Assembly: GCF_001949145.1 (NCBI RefSeq)
Contig: NW_019091441.1
Location: forward strand, 799,953 to 863,952
Direction of reading: 5' to 3'
Source of the DNA: Acanthaster planci
Taxonomy: Eukaryota; Echinodermata; Asteroidea; Valvatida; Acanthasteridae
DNA length: 64,000 nt
The notes beneath the pieces were generated by a model. The model did no database searches and was not told the origin of the DNA. It saw only the letters and a program-made list of their open reading frames with translations. The position numbers and the translations under genes are program-made. Positions 53,301 to 62,300 of the stretch are shown one piece after another. Position 1 is the stretch's first letter; every line of letters starts with the position of its first letter.

Positions 53301-56300
53301 ATCAGAGGCCTTGTTTCCTTTCAGATGGAGCGGGAGTTGATGGAAGTCGACCGAACCCCAGAGACAGCCGAAGAGTTTGATCGCTTGGTCCTGAGCTCAC
53401 CAGACTCATCGCTAATGTGGGTGCGCTACATGGCGTTCCACCTGCAGTCTGCTGAGATAGAGAAAGCCAGAGCAGTGGCTGAGAGAGCTCTCAAAACCAT
53501 CAATTTCAGGTCAGTAAAAGTTAAATTTATGCCGTGTGTTACAAGTAATTGACCAGTGGCCAAAGTAAAGCAATGGCCCACGTTTTCCCATACTTGGATG
53601 TGTGAGTGCTCCTAGTCACAGTAGTCCGGCTTGTATATATATGTCACTCCGAGTATTGGGTTTTGATGAATTTTTAAGCTTTAAGCTTTGAAGCTTTAAG
53701 TCTAGCAAGACCCCTTCCTTGCTTCAATACTGGGGAAAGTGGCTGGTTTGACTCAAATATATCAGTGGAATGGAAGATGTCAACCCTAAAAGGGCAGGAG
53801 AAAACTGCCTGCCTCTGTACATTTTCCCCAGTACCTAGTGGCATATTGGGGGAGGGGATGGGGGACAGGTGGTCCCCATTGACCTAATGCCTTTTTCCTC
53901 CTTTTCTTGGGAGTGGAAGCACTTTTGAAATGGTACTACCACTGTTGAACTGTAGGGAAAGGAAGAAATAAATTTAGACTGTTTTTTTTTTTAAATCTCG
54001 TTTTGCTCTCTTCACCCAAAACCTGGATACGCCACTGCCAATATGGCAGAAATGTTTTTAGTAGCACCGTGCCTTCAGTAATTATTTGGCTGATACCTTG
54101 CAGTCATTTTGGCACTAATTTTTCTGAAAGTAAATCATACTCTGCATGCCAAATGTACATTTCTCCAAGCCAGGTACTCCAAATGGGTAATTTTTCTCAC
54201 CAACATGAGCTCATTGCAAAAGTGAACATGTGAGAAGTGTGAGCTATAAATGGCTTTCGTAGCAGAACTGTTTGCAAGGTAGAAATAAAACTTCTCACAT
54301 GTACTTGTAATTGACATCTTTTCTGCCTTCGTTATTCCTGTTTTCATTTTTTGTTAAGATTTTTTGATAAAAGGAAAGGTATCCTCGTGCTTTTTGTTTT
54401 GAAACCAATATTTCATGACTTTATTTTATGGTTATGCCACTGTAACCCCGGGATTCAGCTCCAATTAGCAGAAAGCAATCTTTAAACCCTTACCCCCTAG
54501 GGACAACCAAAATTATGCATTTATGCTTGTTGGATTCAGAATAGTTGGGGTTAATCAACTCCTTTTGGAATAAGGTGAATGTCTCGACTTAAAGAGTCTA
54601 GTCGAGAGCCCAGTAAATCAGTCTGGTATTGCAGGACACCATGCTGTCAACGTACAGAGAAATTTGAACAATAAATACAAACAAATACAATCCTGAAAAT
54701 GCCAGTGGCTTAATAAAAAATGTAAAAGGCCAAGTTTCACAAAACCTTGAGGATTGTCAATATCAAGGTGAAGTCTAAGTACATGACCAAGAGTCTATAA
54801 AGTACTTGTGGCAGTCTTGGAGGGAGGGCAGAAGAGCTTGTCAGTTTCCATCAGTGATAAGATCACAAGAGGTGACAATCTCCATTGAAGACCCTGGACT
54901 TGCCGTTCTCAGTCCTCTGTTATGGTCCTGGGCTCCCTTAATGGTACAGGGTCCCTTGATGGTCCAGACTTGGTGCTTGGGTGGGAGCGCTCAGTTCTTG
55001 GTAACCACCTGAAATTCCCTGGTGGTGGGCCTGCATGACAGCCTAGGATGACTAAATTAACTCAAACAGAGAGCCCTAAAACAGAGAGTTCCATACGAAC
55101 TAACATACATTGTCTCAAGGATGAACTCAGCCATACGCATCAGGCTTTACTATTTTGTAGTCATCTGTGCCCGAAATACAAAATGTCTTCAAGGCTTACA
55201 TGACAAACACCCAGATCATGACCTAGTCGCATGATCAGCCTGGGCTTCCGTTGGTTAAATTTCAAATTGCCACACACGGTCTTGCACCTGATTGGTGATT
55301 CAGTAACCAGGCAGCTGTGACACTCAGCAGAAGTTGGTGGTTCCAAGCTCCAGTGAGATGTGAAACACAAGCAGGTATTTAGTGTACCCATATCCTGCTT
55401 ATCCTGTGGATAAAGGTTGAGGAAAAGACATCCTCCACTCTTGTAGGAAGAAGGATAACCTAAGACCACATGTGAGGAAAGTACATGTAGGAAGAGATCA
55501 GAGATTTAATGCAGTGTTGGCAGGAAATGATCAATGTGGTTATTAAAAAAGAGGTCATCAGAAGTGAAATGAAAATATAGGGAAAAGAATATAAAGAAAA
55601 CTTACCAATCAAAGCACGGTCATACCGGTAGCCGTAAAAACCAATGCTGAGTCAGGGTTACATCACAAATTGTACGTATGCTTAATGTAAACATTCAGAT
55701 GCTCATTTCGTCAGACCGCTGCTTAGATTTTTTTACATTTTATCAATTAAATAAATTATTCAGGGTAGACAGAAATACATTTGAAAGGGAGTTACGCTTT
55801 TTTCATTAATGTTTGCTTTTGATATTGCTAAAGCATTATGCTATGGCTGTTTATAGCTAGGAAAGGGAACTGTGAAGTGTTGAGAAGGACAGGAGTGTTG
55901 CAACTGGTTTATAGTGTACATTTATTTGTAATGGTTCTATGTGTTCAATATCTGCTAAGCATGGGTTACCTAAACTGAATATTTCCCTTGATGCCTTTGG
56001 GCATTTTTTTGTCCTTTTACTAATAGCTTGATGCCCTCAATAAAGTTCCAAATTTGATTTTGTGCAAATTCTCGAATAAAAATTGGTTGGGGATACAATT
56101 TTTCAGGCAGAAATTAGTGTGCCATTTTTGACTGGCTCCATGACTTAACTTCATTTGTTCTGAATGACGCAATAGTACACAAAGAACTAATTAAATAGGC
56201 ATTTCCAGTGGCACATCTTGGGCTGGAAGTGGCATGACCATGATGACTCAGGCATGGTATTTTATAATGCCCAACTTACGGAATAGTGGAACTTATTTTC

Positions 56301-59300
56301 AGGATACAATTTGATTATAGACTGGTCTCACATTGCTCACAGCATGTATTTGTATCGGTGGTTTGTGTCAGATTTTTACCTCAAAATGTAGATTTGCTCC
56401 CTTGCTTTTATATATTTTGTTAAATATCAAATTGTGGCTGAAAGCCGATTTGCATGGCTGTTACATGTGATTAAAAAGAGAACAAATAGATACAAGTATA
56501 AACATTAAAATTAAGAAAACAAAATAAGAGCTTCATAATTACAGTCATTTGCAAAAGTTTAGGACCACTCATAGAAAATGCATTAACCTGAAGGAAAACC
56601 AAACTTAAACCAATCAATCATGGTAACTTATGTTTATTTTCAATGTGTAACCTTGGTACCTTGGTTGAACATTTCTGACTACATTTCCATGATTTGACAT
56701 GTTAACAGTCTAATATTCAGTGTTCCCTCCTTTATTTCTGATTGCTTAGACTGGCTTTTTTCCCAAAGATGCCTTACAGACAAAATGTCATACAAGACCT
56801 GCCTTTGCAACAAATTTCATTCAAATGGGCATATAGCACTACCTTGAGGTTATGCACCACTGTAAAATCATGTTAAGTAATCAGTCAATGAGACAATGTA
56901 ATGCAGGCCCAGTGACAGAAATACCAATTCCAGGCGGTCTTAAACTTTTGCAAATGACTGTATAGGGATACAAACGAATAAAATTGCTTTCAAATTAATA
57001 CAATTTTTGAATTAAATAACACTCCAAAACAAGCAAATGGGTCCATAAAATTCAACTTAAGAGATCTGATCCAGGAGTTTTGTTGGAATCACTTTTACTA
57101 TACCTGTTAGTTTAGTGATGGGGAATTTGATGCATGATGGATTGCCCATAGAGCAAGTGGGAGCTATTATTGGGTTGAAACCATTCCACATATCTGTCTA
57201 AATTTATGCATATTTCAAGTAATTGGGAGCAGAAATAGAGCCTTCTGTCTTGCAAAGTTTGGAGGCGAACATCTTTCAGCATTACTATTAATGATAGCCA
57301 AAAAAAGATGGGACCAAATTTCATGCCATGGTGGACACCAAATAGAGTGTCATCAAGAAGGTTATTTTCATTTTGTTGATTGCTTGTTATTAGCTACATG
57401 AAATTGTTTGACACTAAGCAAATTATACTCTGGCTTTGTACTTACAGTCGGCTCCTGGTAGGCAAAAATGGGACAAAGAGCAGACTTTATTAATAAAAAG
57501 GGGCAATGTACTCTCAGGAAAATTCTTAGTATTGTAAAAAATATATCATGAGCAAGTGTTTGGGAAAAAGCAGTTCGGATGTTACTGAGATATGATCAGT
57601 GCTTTAACAGTATGAGAGGCCTACCAGGTAAAGAGTGATTGTGGGGATGGATCAACACAGACAAAATTCTCACTTGACATTAGGTGTGAATATCAATTTC
57701 TTTTAAGGACATCTTCAATGACATTTTCATATCATGGAAATGAACTGGGGCTGCATTGTGAAAGCAAAGCCAGAATTCCATTGAATCTGGTGTCTGCTGG
57801 AAATTTGACAAAGGAGAAAATTGGTGGAAGGGTGCTGCCTTTCAAAGAGAAAAGGACTGGACTCTTTCAAAACAAGACTGACACTGTTAAGGGTGGCCTG
57901 GCTGGTGACAGTCACACAATTTTCCTCTGAACTTGGGTTCTGCCCTAGAATTGCATTCTTGCAGTGTGCTCATTAAGCTAGTTAGTCATTCCAAGTGTGC
58001 TTGAAGATATCGGCATTGAACACTTTTTTAACATCAGGATATAACATGGCAGATAAATCTACACTAGTGTGCTTAGGGCACTGGTCATCACATTTTAATC
58101 TATGTGTTTTAAGCCACTTGGGAATGCATGTGTAGGTTTGCAGGTAACTTAGACACCAAAACACATTGCACTCCACATTTTTAAAAATTAGAATAACCTT
58201 TACAGTGAAAAGACTCTCCCTTCATTCTCGCTGTGATTTTACCCATTTTATGTTACCCTGAATGTAATTTATTGTGGATGTGCGCATTGCAACTGAAAAT
58301 GACACTGGCTTTTCCTACTGAACTTGTCGTCCTACCAGTACTGATGGTGCCTCCAGTGGCAATTCTGAAACTGTGCAGTCTTTTCCATGACAGCAAACCT
58401 GTCATCTGACATTCTGAGTGTTGGTCATTTTTTTTGTCTTGGTTACTGTAGAGAGGAGCAGGAGAAGTTGAATGTCTGGGTGGCCTTCATGAACCTTGAA
58501 AACCTGTATGGCTCAGAAGAGACATTGCTCAAGGTGTTTGAGAGAGCCCTGCTACACTGTGAGCCGTTGAAAGTCTTCCAGAACCTGGTCAGCATTTACT
58601 CTCGCACTGGCAAACTTGAGGTAGGCTCCCAATGTCTTGCTGTGGTCTCCGGAAACGCCCAAGAAGAAATGTTTATTCTTGCATTCACAAATTGCTGAAA
58701 GCAGGTTGGGGCTGGAGGTGGGGGGTCATTAATGCTCTGGGAATGATCTGTTGAGGGCACTGTGCCATGTTAGAGTCAAGCACATTGTAATGTCGTTTCC
58801 TCGACAGTGATGATGCATAAAAACTGGGCCAGGTTCAGAGCGTTGCTGAAACATTTGCTTAAGACCAAAAAAGTACATGTNTTGGTATGCTCAGCAAAAC
58901 AGGCTTAATACCAACAAAAGTGCCATGCAAATTAGAGTATTTTTGCTTAACCCCAAAACATGCTAACCAGTATTTACTTCTTAGCAGTTCCATGTGCCCT
59001 GGCACATGGAAGTCAAGCTCTGTTGTGTTCACATGAGGCAATTCACCAACTTACATGTACATGCAACTAAGTGTACAATGCTTTAGCAACATGCACGTTG
59101 GTACTTGGTTCTTGCTACTCACTCTGAAACAGTACAGAGCAAAGTTACATACGGATCCCATTTGTTTTATTCACAAGTCGATCTTTATGATGGACTGTGA
59201 AACAAAGCTTTTCAATATTCATTTGAAGCATAAGTTATGTTGATTATAAATAGATGGCATAGGTTAATCTCTGACGTTATGGATGAAAAGTCAAGTTGTT

Positions 59301-62300
59301 GATGGTCCGGTTACAAAACAGTCTGGTACATTCTGTCTCAAGACCACATGACAGATACAAAAGATTCAAGAAGTGTGATAAATCAGTATCTTGTTGATAA
59401 GGTCTGTCCAGTTTTCAATGAGAACATAATGACTATTTTTTTTCTAGACCCCTTCTGAAGGGGTACAAACTGGAAAAGGAAAATAAAGCTGGTGTTTGGC
59501 TTGGGTATAATCAATTTCATATTTTGAAAAAAAATCATACAGGGTCCCCTCACCCCCTCCCCTATTTGTACAAAGATATTAAAAGAGAATGGTTCCTTAA
59601 CATGTCAGTGTCTGTGACAAGAGCCTGACTTGATTGTGTCAACCAGTTTGGACCTCTTCTGGGATTTGTTCTGCACCAAGAAAATTGAATTCTATTTAGC
59701 ATTTGTACGTATCATTTGGGCACTTTGTTGGACAGTCAGCAGAACAACTGTACAAAAGCATGGTGAAACGCTTCAACCTGAAGAAGGATGTGTGGATCAG
59801 TTACGGTTCCTTCCTCATGCAAAATGGTCGGCAGGATGACGCCCACAAACTCATGCAGAGAAGCTTCAAGAGCCTGATGCCCAAAGAACGTAAGTTGAAC
59901 AAGCAGCATGTGCTTGATGTCCGTGGTACCAGATGAAAGGCACTGGATTGTTACATCTTCCTGCCAGCCCGACAAACTAGGACAACTGTGTTTTGATCTC
60001 AAAGTTTTATTGAACTACTGTAGTGCCAACTCCTCATTCCTTGCTCAAAGAAGTTTGACATCCTTCAGAGCAAAGACATTTCAGACATTCTTTTGCGTAT
60101 TTGTGGAAAATAATGAAAAAGCAAATTCCGCATGAAGTGCAACATGTAAGTGCAATGTACGCAAACCTTTGAGCACATCTCCTATCAGTAGCACAATGCA
60201 TTAAAAAAAAACAAAAAAAATCATCTGCATTGCATGTGCACATGTGTTCATGTTGTTTACACACAGCAAAAAACATGCTCAGTTACTGATTTCGTGTTTG
60301 TGTTTTTGCTGTATTGGCTTTGTGGACGCATCATTTTAGAATAAAGATGGAGATATGCAAATAACCGTTCAAAAGCCGCACAAAAATTTGGAGTTTTTCA
60401 TTGGTTGGCGTGCGTCAACATGGACGTACCCAGCAGGCTTCACTTTGCACAGTGAAAAGCACTGTAATTCTAGAATATAGCTCTGAGTTTAATCTAGTAT
60501 AGTGTGTGGACAACCAAACTTCCCTTCCAGATGACGTGACCGTCTTGGTTGATAAATTATTGCTGTTGAGTCAGCTCAACTGAGGGCACATTTGTGCTCA
60601 AATAAATACAAAATAACATCATTGTTAGAAGTTGTGCATGGTAGCCAGTAACTTACTTTTTGTTGTGCTAGGATAAGTATGAGCAAACCTTCTTACAACA
60701 TTTTCTCCCAAATGATATGCATACCGCATCCTTAATTTTTGTTTCTTTTTACAGACAATGACGTAATTGTCAAATTTGCTCAGATGGAGTTTAAGTTTGG
60801 TGAAGCAGAGAGGGGCAAGACAATGTTTGAGAATATCCTGAGCAACTACCCCAAACGAACTGACATATGGTCAGTCTACCTGGATATGATGATCAAGCAA
60901 GCAGATGTGAAAGCCATTAGGTAAAAGACCTTATTAATCTGGCCAGAGTGTTCTGGAAGAATAAATCCTTTTGCAGGGATTTTTGTTAGTATGCAAAACA
61001 AGCTGTTACTTGGTATAACTGTTACTGCATTTAGAAGAAATTGTTCTTACAATAGATGTGACCCAGTCTTGGTAATGACCTCAATATAATTTTCCAGGAT
61101 TTTTTGTTAATATGCAAACTTAACAAATTAATATCCAAAAAGTAGCTTAATATGTTTGTCTAGCCCCATTTTTGATGTGCCAAGTTGCACCCAATCCCAA
61201 ACTATTGTAAGCAATTTTTATCGATTTTTTTTATTTTTATCGATCATTTTAAGTTNATGGTATGCTCAGCGAAACAGGCTTAATACCAACAAAAGTGCCA
61301 TGCAAATTAGATTATTTTTGCTTAACACCAAAACATGCTAACCAGTGTTTACTTCTTAGCAGTTCCATGTGCCCTGGCACATGGAAGTCAAGCTCTGTTG
61401 TGTTCACATGAGGCAATTCACCAACTTACATGTACATGCAACTCAGTGTACAATACTTTAGCAACATGCACGTTGGTACTTGGTTCTTGCTCCTCACTCT
61501 GAAACAGTACAGAGCAAAGTTACATGTGGATCCCATTTGTTTTATTCACAAGTCGATCTTTATGATGGACCATGAAACAAAGGTTTTTTAATATTCATTT
61601 GAAGCATAAGTTATGTTGATTATAAATAGATAGCATAGGTTAATCTCTGAAGTTATGGATGAAAAGTCAAGTTGTTGATGGTCCGGTTACAAAACAGTCT
61701 GGTACATTCTGTCTCAAGACCACATGACAGATACAAAAGATTCAAGAAGTGTGATAAATCAGTATCTTGTTGATAAGGTCTGTGTGAAAAGAGTGTCTAT
61801 TTTAGTGAGGGCCCCTTTTGAAGGGGTACAAACTGGAAAAGGAAAAAAAGATGGTGTTTGGCTTGGGTTTTATCAATTTTATATTTTGAAAAAAATCATA
61901 CAGGGTACAAAGATATTAAAAGAGAATGGTTCCTTAACATGTCAGTGTCTGTGACAAGAGCCTGACTTGATTGTGTCAACCAGTTTGGACCTCTGTTGGG
62001 ATTGGTTCTGCACCAAAAAAATTGAATTCTATTTAGCATTTGTACCTATCATTTGGGCACTTTGTTGGACAGTCAGCGGAACAACTGTACAAAAGCATGG
62101 TGAAACGCTTCAACCTGAAGAAGGATGTGTGGATCAGTTACGGTTCCTTCCTCATGCAAAATGGTCGGCAGGATGACGCCCACAAACTCATGCAGAGAAG
62201 CTTCAAGAGCGTGATGCCCAAAGAACGTAAGTTGAACGAGCAGCATGTGCTTGATGTCCGTGGTACCAGATGAAAGGCACTGGATTGTTACATCTTCCTG

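Larger units (their letters stand above)
53510..58451 (+). other. Largest PDCD11 intron (4.9 kb)
   Basis: It contains the transposon relics at 53.8, 54.5 and 56.5 kb and otherwise AT-rich sequence. Short open frames here lack homology, codon bias and splice-site support. No RNA gene was recognised. Confidence 0.7.
58882..61255. repeat. Direct duplication, copy 1 (about 2.3 kb)
   Basis: It begins right after a single N (58881) and is colinear with 61257-63531, including two exons, for almost its whole length; only the last 35 or so bases before the next N (61256) differ. Intron parts differ by substitutions and short indels, for example a stretch at 59545-59570 missing from copy 2. The exons differ at three bases. 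Confidence 0.92.

Noticed and set aside
57718-57930. 70-codon frame [17 protein letters not shown]
   Set aside because: It falls inside the 4.9 kb intron, has no recognisable family and has an overlapping minus-strand frame of similar length, so chance is likely.
58807-58852. Possible box C/D snoRNA (GTGATGA ... CTGA) in an intron
   Set aside because: The boxes are only about 40 bases apart, with no terminal stem and no internal C'/D' pair. Other TGATGA words in the introns also lacked partners.
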